Assembly (NCBI GenBank): GCA_021777835.1
Contig: JAJYDC010000016.1
Coordinates: forward strand, 1-64,000
DNA length: 64,000 nt
Reading direction: 5' to 3'
DNA from: Bacteroidota bacterium
GTDB taxonomy: Bacteria; Bacteroidota; Ignavibacteria; Ignavibacteriales; Ignavibacteriaceae
The notes beneath the pieces are model-generated. The model was not told where the DNA came from and ran no database searches. It was given only the letters and a program-made list of their open reading frames with translations. Shown in pieces: positions 1 through 8,530 of the stretch (positions are counted from its first letter, which is position 1; each line of letters opens with the position of its first letter). Both the position numbers and the translations under genes were made by a program.

Positions 1-223
1 CAGATGTAGTCTGTATAATATGTATGCAATTCCGCCTTTTCTATAACCTATTTTTGTAACCAAAAGTATCAGTAAAAGATTAATCAACAATGAAAAAATT
101 AAGAAAAAATTCACCATTAGTGTCGCATTCACATTCTATATCTTTATAGTATTTCCAATTAAATCTTTGCTTTTATGTCAAGCTATTTGAACTGATTTTC
201 CACATTCCTTTTTCCCATATCCT

Positions 224-272
224 ATACTCCATACTCCTTACTCCTTACTCCTTACTCCATACTCCTTACTCC
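224..272. repeat. Heptanucleotide tandem repeat (7 x 7 bp)
   Basis: Seven consecutive 7-bp units of the form [AT]TACTCC lie head to tail, two ATACTCC, three TTACTCC, one ATACTCC and one TTACTCC. The array ends one base before the stop codon of the minus-strand gene at 273. Read in the direction of that gene it is a series of GGAGTAA/GGAGTAT units directly after the stop. It resembles the short tandemly repeated heptamers known from cyanobacteria and some Bacteroidetes. Copy number probably varies by replication slippage. No function is evident. Confidence 0.9.
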
Positions 273-1112
273 TCAAAAAGTCGGCATGTCTCCCGCAACA
301 TTAGTATTTACTTTCTGGCTAATATTAAACTTGAATATATTTTGCGGTTTGGTTAACCTGACAATCTTCAGACTCTTTATCTTTTTAAGTGATACTATCT
401 GATCGCCAAATCCGTTTGTACCTTTTTGACTCGACCAGTACGTAACACATTTATCACCATTTTTATCAATATACCAGCCAAGGAATATTACAGAATGTCC
501 TATCCCGCTTTTCCATGAAATGTTCATAAAATCACCGGGTATAGCATCTATTGGCTTTACTACTTTACCCATATTCGAGTATTGAACTAAAGCATATTCA
601 CTTCCGAAACCATCGGCATTCCAAATTCCCCAATATTTAATCCAGTCGTTTCTCCTGCCTCCGTTTGGTTCCTGCATTCTCATTGCTTCAAGTCTGCCTT
701 TTGAAAGTCTATTTGCATGGTTACTAAGTATAAAATCTAAAGCTGTTATTAATACCGTATATGTTGAGCCGCTGCAGTAGCTCGAACTTCGAGTAGGCTT
801 GATTAGTGAATTACCAAATAATTTTAAATCATATCCTATTGGCGATTCTGTTGGCGTAGAATCTATCCCTATAAAATATCCGCCGCCATCCATTGCATGA
901 GATTGTACTGTATCAATCGCTCTTAATACATCAAGATTATAAGATCTTGAATATTTTGAATAATTCTTGTAATGATCTAAGTTCTGAGTCTTAGCAGATA
1001 TATCTCCCGGCTTTAATATAACCCACTTGCTCTGACTCTTCGTTATTTGGGGAAGACCAAAGAATATTATTGCAAATATTAAAACTATTAGATTTGTTTT
1101 ATAACTCTTCAT
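273..1112 (-). CDS. Secreted protein, possible papain/NlpC-like cysteine hydrolase fold
   Basis: The 279-aa product begins with a clear export signal (basic MKSYK, hydrophobic residues 8-22, likely cleavage near TKSQS). No family is recognised with certainty. A cysteine in SSYCSGSTYTVLITAL, at about residue 113, starts a predicted helix, and a histidine follows about 95 residues later in GIGHSVIFLGWY, in front of a beta strand. This Cys-helix...His-strand order is what NlpC/P60, CHAP and related amidases show, so a cell-wall or peptide hydrolase is possible, but this is inference. The gene stands alone, divergent from the next gene, and is followed by a heptamer repeat array. Confidence 0.55.
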   Translation of the reverse strand: MKSYKTNLIVLIFAIIFFGLPQITKSQSKWVILKPGDISAKTQNLDHYKNYSKYSRSYNLDVLRAIDTVQSHAMDGGGYFIGIDSTPTESPIGYDLKLFGNSLIKPTRSSSYCSGSTYTVLITALDFILSNHANRLSKGRLEAMRMQEPNGGRRNDWIKYWGIWNADGFGSEYALVQYSNMGKVVKPIDAIPGDFMNISWKSGIGHSVIFLGWYIDKNGDKCVTYWSSQKGTNGFGDQIVSLKKIKSLKIVRLTKPQNIFKFNISQKVNTNVAGDMPTF

Positions 1113-1189
1113 ATGTGCAGCTTACATATTATTGGTAAAATATATTTCTTTATGATAAAACATACCATTCTTAACTAAATAAATCAATA

Positions 1190-1209
1190 AATAAACGATT
1201 TGGTTTATT
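1190..1209. promoter_or_regulatory. Short inverted repeat between divergent genes
   Basis: AATAAAC and GTTTATT form a perfect 7-bp inverted repeat with a 6-base spacer, midway between the divergent genes starting at 1112 (minus) and 1311 (plus). Position and symmetry fit an operator, but a hairpin this AT-rich can arise by chance and no known regulator site is recognised. Confidence 0.2.
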
Positions 1210-1310
1210 AATCTTACAGTGATTAAAAATTGCATATTATGTGCAAAAAAGTGAACTCTTTTTAATTAAAAACGAATGTTTTATCGATTTCTAACAGCTT
1301 GATAATTGGT

Positions 1311-2057
1311 ATGCAATTTGATTCTTTTGGAGAAAATGAGCATCCGATGAAGAAATTGAATATCGATTCGTTTATAGCTAAAGAAAGTGATTCTGAAATA
1401 AATCACTACAATATCCTATCAGGATTAAGTCATTATAGAAATGAATTAAATAAAAATAAATTATACCCATCCTTAACCGAGCTCCTGCAGCTAACTGCTC
1501 AACTTCAAAGTATCCTATACTCTAGAAATGATCCGCGTCAGCATGCCAATAAGCAGAAAAGAGTTGAAAAATTCAAAGGTAAATACCTGTTCGTGGAAAT
1601 CCCCGATCAAGAAACCGATTATATTTATAACTATGAATTAGTTGAGTGGACACTTCCTTTACTAAAATCCTTAATCGAAGAGGCTCGTGCAATTTATGAT
1701 CTAATTGTAGAGAATATATCCATTATTGAGGTTGGTATATCGCCTATCTTTAAAGACGAAGGTTTTTTAATGATACCTGATATTCAGAATTCAACTCTCC
1801 AAATTCATAAGTATCGAAGTATAATTTATTCAACATATAGCAGCCCCTATCATTCCCTAATCACTACGCATATCGAAAATTATAAATTATTAGATTTCTC
1901 AAACTCTGCCGAATTAATAAAACAAGACTTGCTGCTAAAATATAATGATAAACCTAACCTTGCGACTTTCCTATGCGATATATACTTAGACTTCCCCTTT
2001 GCTGAAACAATTTTCCCTGTCGCTAAGAGAAAATTGTTAAATCTTCTGCTCGAATAA
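1311..2057 (+). CDS. Hypothetical protein
   Basis: A 248-aa soluble protein with no signal peptide or membrane segment, and no recognised family. It looks mainly alpha-helical, with an acidic, Tyr-rich middle (DQETDYIYNYELVEW) and no obvious catalytic motif. I start it at the ATG at 1311. A TTG four codons upstream (1299) and an ATG twelve codons downstream (1347) are alternatives, and none has a strong ribosome binding site. It converges on the protease gene at 2069 with only 11 bp between the stops. It is probably a real gene because the frame is long and free of stops in AT-rich DNA, but no function can be given. Confidence 0.6.
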   Translation: MQFDSFGENEHPMKKLNIDSFIAKESDSEINHYNILSGLSHYRNELNKNKLYPSLTELLQLTAQLQSILYSRNDPRQHANKQKRVEKFKGKYLFVEIPDQETDYIYNYELVEWTLPLLKSLIEEARAIYDLIVENISIIEVGISPIFKDEGFLMIPDIQNSTLQIHKYRSIIYSTYSSPYHSLITTHIENYKLLDFSNSAELIKQDLLLKYNDKPNLATFLCDIYLDFPFAETIFPVAKRKLLNLLLE

Positions 2058-2068
2058 ATTCCGGTTAA

Positions 2069-4159
2069 TCATGACATTAAAATAAAATTAACTAAAATAT
2101 GTCCCGTTTCATCAAGCAACGGATCGTCCTTAGGTTCGCTCTCTGTCGATATTTCACCCTTCTTAAGCAGTTTTAAACCTAGTCTTTCCCTTAATTTATT
2201 TTCCATCTCAAATTTCTTCTTATCTGCCTCATCCATTTCTTTTTTCCTTACCGCTTCATTTAAGGAGATCGTCTTTTTATCATGCGATTCTTTGTAGTCT
2301 TTTATCTCATCAAGATATTCAGCAAACTCTGAACTGTTTTTTATCCTGGCATCGTGTTCGGCTATTAACTTTGGAATAAAACTTTTCAGATTTCCAAAAG
2401 GCTTATATGAAGTTGGTTTTATTTGATCCCAGGGCAATGAACTCGGCTCTGCACTTTCCATATATTCATTTGAGTCAAATACTGATGGATATCGTATATC
2501 CGGTACTACTCCCATGTGCTGTGTGCTTGCACCTGTTATTCTATAAAATTTTGCTATTGTTAATTTTACTTGTCCTAATTTCCCTTTCTCATCAGGCATT
2601 AATCTATTCAAATCTATAAGATTCTGTACTGTTCCTTTTCCGTATGTTTGCTCGCCTATTATCAAACCGCGTCCGTAATCCTGAATCGCTGCCGAAAATA
2701 TTTCAGAAGCAGAAGCACTGAATCTATTTACAAGTACTACCAAAGGACCGCTGTAATCTATTGCTGAATCAGGATCGTCTTCTACCCTGATATTTCCATC
2801 TGAGTTCCTAATCTGAACCACTGGACCATTCTTAATGAATAATCCGGTAAGTTTAATAGCTTCTTCTAAAGAACCGCCTCCGTTATTCCTTAAATCAATT
2901 ATAATTCCTTTTACATTTTGACTTTTTAATTCATCAAGCAATTTCTGCACATCTCTTGTCGTACTCTTAAAATTCTTGTCGCCTCGCTGCTCAGCCTCAA
3001 AGTCACTATAAAATGCAGGTATAATTATCACACCTAATTTATAATCCTTGCCGTCTCTCTTTATATCAAGAATTTTATCTTTCGCTGACTGCTCCTTCAA
3101 TGTAATCTTATCTCGCACCAAAGTAATCTCTCTAGGTTTTGCGTTTACACCTTCACTTGCAGGAATAATTTGCAGCCTAACAATACTTCCCTTAGGTCCT
3201 CTGATTAACCCTACTACATCTGTTAATCTCCAGCCGATTACATCAACCATCTCTCCGTCTTTACCTTGCGCAACACCGGTGATCTTGTCATTCCTGTGAA
3301 GTAATTTGCTCTTATATGCAGGTCCGCCGGGAATAACTTCAGCTATTTTTGTGTATTCATCTTCTGCTTGAAGTTGCGCCCCAATTCCTTCCAATGATCT
3401 TGCCATGTCAATTTTAAAATTCTCGGATGTAGCTGGTGAGAAATAATCCGTGTGCGGGTCGATTGAATTTGTATATGAGTTCTCAAATAGCTGAAATACA
3501 TCTTCGCTTTCTGTCTGCATTACGTTGCGTCTTAAACTCTCATATCTTTTAGTCAATAAACTCTGTATGTCTGGCCATTTCTTTCCGGCTAATACTAAGT
3601 TTAATGCATCGTTCTTTACTTTTTTACGCCATAGTTCATTCAGCTCTGTTGTATCCTTCGCCCAAGGTTCCTTATCCCGGTCAAGTCGCAATGATTCGTT
3701 TTTGTTAAAATCAAATCCCTTCTTAAGTAATGACTCTGCATAGTCTAGTCGCTCGTTTACTCTCTGACGGAATACATTAAAAATCTTATAAGCGGGAGAT
3801 AAATTGCCGTCTTTTATATCGTTATCTAACTCGAATTTGTACTTGTCGAAATTATCTATATCTGAGGCAAGGAAATAACTTCTGTTATAGTCAAGCGATT
3901 TTAAGTATCGATTGAAAATTACATTTGACAGTGAATCATCCAAATTGAATTTACTGTAATGATATCGGGTTAATATCGTATTGATTATCTCGTCTTCGCT
4001 TGATAAATACTTAGCTGGCACAATAACTTTTGAAGTATCTTGCGAGCTTGTTGGATCGTTCTTAAAATAAAAAGTGCGCGCTAAAAATATATTTGCTGCA
4101 AGTAAAATTATTACAATTGCAAGGATCTTCTTCATAAGTTTTCTCGAAGGTTTCTTCAT
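2069..4159 (-). CDS. prc: Tail-specific (C-terminal processing) protease
   Basis: A 696-aa member of peptidase family S41, close to the length of E. coli Prc/Tsp. One N-terminal hydrophobic segment (about residues 10-27) anchors or exports it to the periplasm. It is followed by the helical N-terminal domain, a PDZ domain (about 250-345) and the S41 core. The core shows the substrate-binding GIIIDLRNNGGGS, the serine nucleophile in RFSASASE (about residue 480) and the catalytic lysine in QTYGKGTVQ about 25 residues later. A charged C-terminal region resembles the DUF3340 tail of Prc. The family cleaves proteins from exposed C-termini in the envelope. It is the last gene of a minus-strand stretch. 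Confidence 0.93.
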   Translation of the reverse strand: MKKPSRKLMKKILAIVIILLAANIFLARTFYFKNDPTSSQDTSKVIVPAKYLSSEDEIINTILTRYHYSKFNLDDSLSNVIFNRYLKSLDYNRSYFLASDIDNFDKYKFELDNDIKDGNLSPAYKIFNVFRQRVNERLDYAESLLKKGFDFNKNESLRLDRDKEPWAKDTTELNELWRKKVKNDALNLVLAGKKWPDIQSLLTKRYESLRRNVMQTESEDVFQLFENSYTNSIDPHTDYFSPATSENFKIDMARSLEGIGAQLQAEDEYTKIAEVIPGGPAYKSKLLHRNDKITGVAQGKDGEMVDVIGWRLTDVVGLIRGPKGSIVRLQIIPASEGVNAKPREITLVRDKITLKEQSAKDKILDIKRDGKDYKLGVIIIPAFYSDFEAEQRGDKNFKSTTRDVQKLLDELKSQNVKGIIIDLRNNGGGSLEEAIKLTGLFIKNGPVVQIRNSDGNIRVEDDPDSAIDYSGPLVVLVNRFSASASEIFSAAIQDYGRGLIIGEQTYGKGTVQNLIDLNRLMPDEKGKLGQVKLTIAKFYRITGASTQHMGVVPDIRYPSVFDSNEYMESAEPSSLPWDQIKPTSYKPFGNLKSFIPKLIAEHDARIKNSSEFAEYLDEIKDYKESHDKKTISLNEAVRKKEMDEADKKKFEMENKLRERLGLKLLKKGEISTESEPKDDPLLDETGHILVNFILMS

Positions 4160-4329
4160 TAAGTTATTGATTGTTGGTTTTATTATTTTCTGGATTTATT
4201 AAAATTAAGAAATCCAAGTTACACAAAAATATCTTTTTGATATAATTAATTCCTGCAAATATTTGGTCAATTCTGCTTCTCCATTTTCCCATTTTCTTAT
4301 CTCTTGTGTAACTTGAATTATTATATAAT

Positions 4330-4854
4330 CTATTTCAATTTTGATGCAAAATCGTATACCTCTTTTGCATGCTGATCTATATTCGTAACATTTATTATTT
4401 TTCTAATTACGCCTTTTTTATCAACAATAAACGTTACTCGGTTGTCGTATCCGCCTTTTCCATAGACACCGTATGTTTTTGATACTTTAGTACTCGCATC
4501 CGAAAGTAATGGAAAATTTAAATTATTGTCTTTTATAAACTTCTTAATTTCAGGTTTTGTATCAACACTAATCCCGAGTACCTGAATTTTGCCTTTCTTG
4601 AACTTACCCCAATCATCTCTAATTCCGCATGCTTCTTTTGTGCACCCTGCCGTCCCTGCTTTGGGATAAAAATAAACAATTACAGGCATCTTACCTTTAA
4701 ACGAAGATAACGTATAGGTTTTGCCGTATGAATCTTCTAACTTAAAGTTAGGCGCTTTCATACCCACTTTTAATTCTTTCGGAGCTTTAGCTAAAGAAAA
4801 CGATGAAACGGATACAATCAGAACAAAAACATAAAAAATGATTTTATTTCTCAT
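4330..4854 (-). CDS. Exported peroxiredoxin, Bcp/PrxQ type
   Basis: This 174-aa thioredoxin-fold peroxidase has an N-terminal signal peptide (about 1-24, ending SLAKA), unlike the cytoplasmic Bcp encoded at 40391. The active site is FYPKAGTAGCTKEACGIRD, with peroxidatic Cys and a second Cys five residues on, the PrxQ arrangement that forms an intramolecular disulfide. It should reduce peroxides in the periplasm. The start is fixed by a strong upstream GGAGGG ribosome binding site. It is separated by about 125 bp from purB. Confidence 0.88.
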   Translation of the reverse strand: MRNKIIFYVFVLIVSVSSFSLAKAPKELKVGMKAPNFKLEDSYGKTYTLSSFKGKMPVIVYFYPKAGTAGCTKEACGIRDDWGKFKKGKIQVLGISVDTKPEIKKFIKDNNLNFPLLSDASTKVSKTYGVYGKGGYDNRVTFIVDKKGVIRKIINVTNIDQHAKEVYDFASKLK

Positions 4855-4978
4855 TTGAACCCTCCAATATATTATTGATATTTTTTCTATTGTTAGCTAA
4901 TAAAATATTTAATACTAAAAGTTGTATAAATAATAATTTACAGGCTAACTAGCTTAAATATATAAATATAAGTTTTCC

Positions 4979-6283
4979 TTAATTGTTAGATTCAACACTT
5001 CTTGCAAATATGTAATCAACGTTATCTAGCATTTTACCGTAATCAAAAACCTCTTTAATCTCCTTTTCTGAAAGATATTTCCTTGCTTCGCCAGAATTTA
5101 GCAGCTCACTTTCTAAATTCTTTGAATTATCTGCCCAAACATCCATTGCTGAAGTCTGTACTATTTTGTATGCATCCTCGCGTGACGCACCTTTACTTAC
5201 CAGTTTAAGTAATACAGTTTGGGAAAATACAAGCCCTCTTGTGAGGTTCAGATTCTTAATCATATTTTCAGGATAAACCAATAGGTTCTTTATCAATTTT
5301 GTGGCAAGATCAAGCATATAATCCAAAGCTATGCAGCTATCAGGCACTATAATTCGCTCTACCGACGAATGAGAAATGTCTCTTTCATGCCAAAGCGCTA
5401 CATCTTCAATTGCTGCCGTTGCATTACCTCGAAGTACTCTCGAGAGTCCTGCTATCCTTTCACTCACGATTGGATTTCTCTTATGCGGCATTGCAGATGA
5501 ACCTTTTTGTCCCTTCGAAAAATATTCTTCGGCTTCTAATACTTCGGTTCTTTGTAGATGCCTAATCTCTAATGCAATTTTTTCTAAAGAAGCACCCACG
5601 ATTGCTAATGTTGTTATAAACTCAGCGTGCCTGTCTCTTTGTATTATTTGAGTTGACACAGGGGCAGGCTTTAACCCTAACTTATTACATACATATTCTT
5701 CCACCTTTGGAGATAAATGCTCAAATGTTCCTACTGCTCCTGAAATTTGTCCTACACTAATTGTATCAATTGCATTCTCTAATCTCTTAATATTTCTCCT
5801 GGCTTCTTCAAACCAAAGCGCAAACTTCAATCCCATCGTTGTTGGCTCTGCATGAATACCATGTGAACGCCCTACGCAAAGCGTATTTTTATGCTCTATC
5901 GCTTTTTCTTTTAACGCAGCCTTTAGATCTTTAAGCCTTTTTAATAATTGCTCACCTGCCGCCTTCATTTGGATTGATAACGTTGTATCTAAAATATCTG
6001 ACGATGTCATACCGTAGTGAATATGTCGTGATTCTGGTCCTACATACTCCGCAACGTTTGTTAGAAATGCAATAACATCATGCTTGGTTGTCTCCTCAAT
6101 TTCAAGCACTCTCTTTATTTCAAAATTGGCTTTCTTTTTTATTACCTCAACGTCTGCTGTTGGTATTTCGCCAAGTACACTTCGTGCCTCACAAGCAAGT
6201 ATTTCTATTTTAAGCCAGGTATTATACTTAAATTCATCCTGCCAAATTTTCCCCATATCAGGTAGCGTATATCTGTCAATCAT
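4979..6283 (-). CDS. purB: Adenylosuccinate lyase
   Basis: A 434-aa enzyme of the fumarase/aspartase superfamily. It makes two fumarate-releasing cleavages in purine synthesis, SAICAR to AICAR and adenylosuccinate to AMP. The superfamily signature GSSAMPHKRNP lies around residue 263, its flexible loop serine included. The conserved HYGMTSSDILDT (substrate binding) and GRSHGIHAEPTT (catalytic His region) blocks are also present. The ATG overlaps the end of the upstream HtrA gene by 8 bp, so the two are translationally coupled. purC lies elsewhere in the window (31783). Confidence 0.96.
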   Translation of the reverse strand: MIDRYTLPDMGKIWQDEFKYNTWLKIEILACEARSVLGEIPTADVEVIKKKANFEIKRVLEIEETTKHDVIAFLTNVAEYVGPESRHIHYGMTSSDILDTTLSIQMKAAGEQLLKRLKDLKAALKEKAIEHKNTLCVGRSHGIHAEPTTMGLKFALWFEEARRNIKRLENAIDTISVGQISGAVGTFEHLSPKVEEYVCNKLGLKPAPVSTQIIQRDRHAEFITTLAIVGASLEKIALEIRHLQRTEVLEAEEYFSKGQKGSSAMPHKRNPIVSERIAGLSRVLRGNATAAIEDVALWHERDISHSSVERIIVPDSCIALDYMLDLATKLIKNLLVYPENMIKNLNLTRGLVFSQTVLLKLVSKGASREDAYKIVQTSAMDVWADNSKNLESELLNSGEARKYLSEKEIKEVFDYGKMLDNVDYIFARSVESNN

Positions 6284-7448
6284 TAACTGTTTTCTCCAGA
6301 ATCATTTGTTTTGAAATCTCTTTGTCGTTTCGTAATATCTTTAATGTAATAGTTTGACCGCTTCTAAATTGTTTGAATACGCCTACCAGGGTTTGATCAT
6401 CTATTATTTTGTAATCATTAACTTGAAGTATTATATCTCCCGACTTTATTCCTGCCATATCCGCAGGAGAATTTGGAATAACTTCTGTTACAATTACACC
6501 TCTTGCTGAAGGAAGTTTATAATATTTAGCAATTCCTTCATCAACAGTCTGAATCTTTAAACCAATACTAAAGTTTCGGTCAATTTTGCCATATTTCTTT
6601 AGCTCTGTTATGACCTTTTTAATCCTGTTTATTGGAATAGCAAATCCTAATCCGATATTACCCTGAACTCCGTCAGCAGTATAAATAAGTGTGTTCATTC
6701 CTATAACTTCGCCAAGACTATTGGCAAGCGGTCCGCCGCTGTTACCTCCGTTTATAGCCGCATCGGTTTGAAGCATATTTAAATAATAACGGTTATGCAG
6801 CGGCTCTAAATTCATTCCGGTTGAACTTACAACTCCAACCGTAACAGTCGGTTTGTCATTTACATTAAAAAGTCCAAAAGGATTTCCAAAGGCAATAACC
6901 CATTCTCCTATCATTACACCGTCAGAATTTCCAAGTGTAACATAAGGAAGATTATGTCCCTCAATTTTAAGAAGACATATATCCGTAGCATGGTCTGTTC
7001 CAATAAGCTTTGCTTTATATTCCTTCCCGTTCGTTAACGTTACTGTAATTTCCGAAGCGTTTCCAGCCACATGGTCGTTTGTTACTATATAACCGTCAGG
7101 TGAAATAAGAAATCCTGAACCAAGTTCTTTTACCTTTTGATCATACGTACCTTGATTTCCAAAGAACTGCTGAAAGAACGGATCGTTAAAAAAACTACTG
7201 AAAGGTGAGGCGTATTGCTGTATCTCGGTAACATTTATTCCTACTACCGCTGGGCTAACTTTTTGCACAGTCTCTGTAATTGCAGTCTTTCTTGAGTTGT
7301 CAATACTGTTGCTGCTATTGCTGACCAATGAAGAATTTGGGCTAGCTTCATAATATAATGGATCTTTTGTTTGTGCGTTAAATTCTAATGAACAGGCAAG
7401 TATACTTAATCCGGTAATGAGCAGTCTAAGTTTTATATTGTTAATCAT
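6276..7448 (-). CDS. HtrA/DegP-type periplasmic serine protease, one PDZ domain
   Basis: A 390-aa trypsin-like protease with the HtrA triad: His in TNDHVAG, Asp in ATDICLLK and Ser in NGGNSGGPL. A single PDZ domain follows at about 290-385. The N-terminus is an export signal; it contains ILAC, a weak lipobox, so the mature protein could be a lipoprotein or be cleaved after FNA. The family degrades or refolds misfolded envelope proteins. With one PDZ domain it is DegS/HhoA-like rather than a full DegP. A purine-rich AAGGAAG precedes the ATG. It overlaps purB by 8 bp. Confidence 0.92.
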   Translation of the reverse strand: MINNIKLRLLITGLSILACSLEFNAQTKDPLYYEASPNSSLVSNSSNSIDNSRKTAITETVQKVSPAVVGINVTEIQQYASPFSSFFNDPFFQQFFGNQGTYDQKVKELGSGFLISPDGYIVTNDHVAGNASEITVTLTNGKEYKAKLIGTDHATDICLLKIEGHNLPYVTLGNSDGVMIGEWVIAFGNPFGLFNVNDKPTVTVGVVSSTGMNLEPLHNRYYLNMLQTDAAINGGNSGGPLANSLGEVIGMNTLIYTADGVQGNIGLGFAIPINRIKKVITELKKYGKIDRNFSIGLKIQTVDEGIAKYYKLPSARGVIVTEVIPNSPADMAGIKSGDIILQVNDYKIIDDQTLVGVFKQFRSGQTITLKILRNDKEISKQMILEKTVND

Positions 7449-7464
7449 TTTTCTTCCTTTTATA

Positions 7465-8094
7465 TCAATCGTTTTCAGAAATTGCTTTATTTTGATTGAT
7501 TAGACTTTGTAAAGGTTCAAAATGTTTTATCATTATTAAAATAAGTATTGCGGAAGCAAAAATATCGAATGTTGAAAGTGTCTCCGGTCTTGGAAATGTA
7601 AATCTGAAGAAAAAACCTGAAAAAGAATAAATAAATATCATTGAAAAAACTATAGCAAATACATTTGAAATTATTATCTCACGCTTAAACAAATAAAACA
7701 GTGCCCAAATCACCACCCATAAAAATACTAACAAAGGAGAAAGCAAAAGCAAACCTCCCGTAGCAGTAGACAAACCTCTGCCTCCTTTGAATGAAATCCA
7801 TGGACTATAGCAATGACCAAGAACGGCAAATAATAACGCTATCGAAGGGTATACAAAATTTAACGGTAGTATTAAGATCATCAAATAAACACTTAACAAT
7901 CCTTTTAATGCATCTATCAAAAAAATGAATAAACCGATAGACGTAGAGTTAGTAATTTCAAAAGCATTCATTGCTCCGACATTACCAGTACCCGCTCTTG
8001 TAATATCAATACTTTTGGCTCTCTTCAACAAAATATAAGCTGTAGGAAAAGATCCTAATAAATATCCCACTGTTGCCGATAAAATGTATAGCAT
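7465..8094 (-). CDS. plsY: Acyl-phosphate:glycerol-3-phosphate acyltransferase
   Basis: A 209-aa polytopic inner-membrane enzyme that transfers an acyl group from acyl-phosphate to glycerol-3-phosphate, the first step of phospholipid synthesis in bacteria with PlsX/PlsY. The three family motifs are visible: GSFPTAYI near the N-terminus, the glycine-rich RAGTGNVGAMN at about 37, and the FKGGRGLSTATG phosphate loop around residue 103. About five to seven transmembrane helices are predicted. It lies 16 bp upstream of the HtrA gene on the same strand and probably heads that operon. Confidence 0.95.
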   Translation of the reverse strand: MLYILSATVGYLLGSFPTAYILLKRAKSIDITRAGTGNVGAMNAFEITNSTSIGLFIFLIDALKGLLSVYLMILILPLNFVYPSIALLFAVLGHCYSPWISFKGGRGLSTATGGLLLLSPLLVFLWVVIWALFYLFKREIIISNVFAIVFSMIFIYSFSGFFFRFTFPRPETLSTFDIFASAILILIMIKHFEPLQSLINQNKAISEND

Positions 8095-8374
8095 AATTAA
8101 AATTAAATAATTTTTATACCCTAATTTACTAAAAAATTACGTGTGTAATAATGAAGCGTGACCTTCCGTATGTGCCTGCTAATTAAATGTTGGCATCTGA
8201 TTATTTCATGAAATTACAATCAAATAATTTATAACAGTCCAATTATTGAATTATTTTCTTAAATTCATTATAATTGTACTAGATATATTTTAGTTCTAAA
8301 CAAAATGCGTACTATTGAACTTTAACTATCTTGCAAAAGGGAAATCATATCAAACATTTGTACTCTAACTGATT

Positions 8375-8451
8375 TGAAATCGTTCTGAAAACGTCTTGAA
8401 AACGTTATGAAAACGTCTTGAATTCGTTGTGAATACGTCTTGAACACGTTA
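8375..8451. repeat. 11-bp direct repeat array (7 copies), helically phased
   Basis: Seven exact-length 11-bp units with consensus TGAAnnCGTyn follow one another without spacers. Copies 2, 4 and 6 end CGTCT, whereas copies 1, 3, 5 and 7 have CGTT plus one variable base, giving a 22-bp super-period. Every unit carries TGA, and 11 is not a multiple of 3, so all three frames are closed and the array is not coding. It sits in a 436-bp intergenic space (8095-8530), 80 bp before the gene at 8531. One helical turn per unit would place all copies on one DNA face, as expected of a cooperative protein-binding array. The rest of the gap shows nothing recognisable. Confidence 0.9.
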
Positions 8452-8530
8452 TGACAGGCATGTTCCAAGCACATTACCCTATGATCACCCCTTTTAAGTT
8501 GCTCTCTAATAAACTAAAAGGAGTAATATC

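Noticed and set aside
8375-8451. CRISPR array
   Set aside because: The repeat unit is 11 bp with no spacers between copies and no cas genes are nearby.
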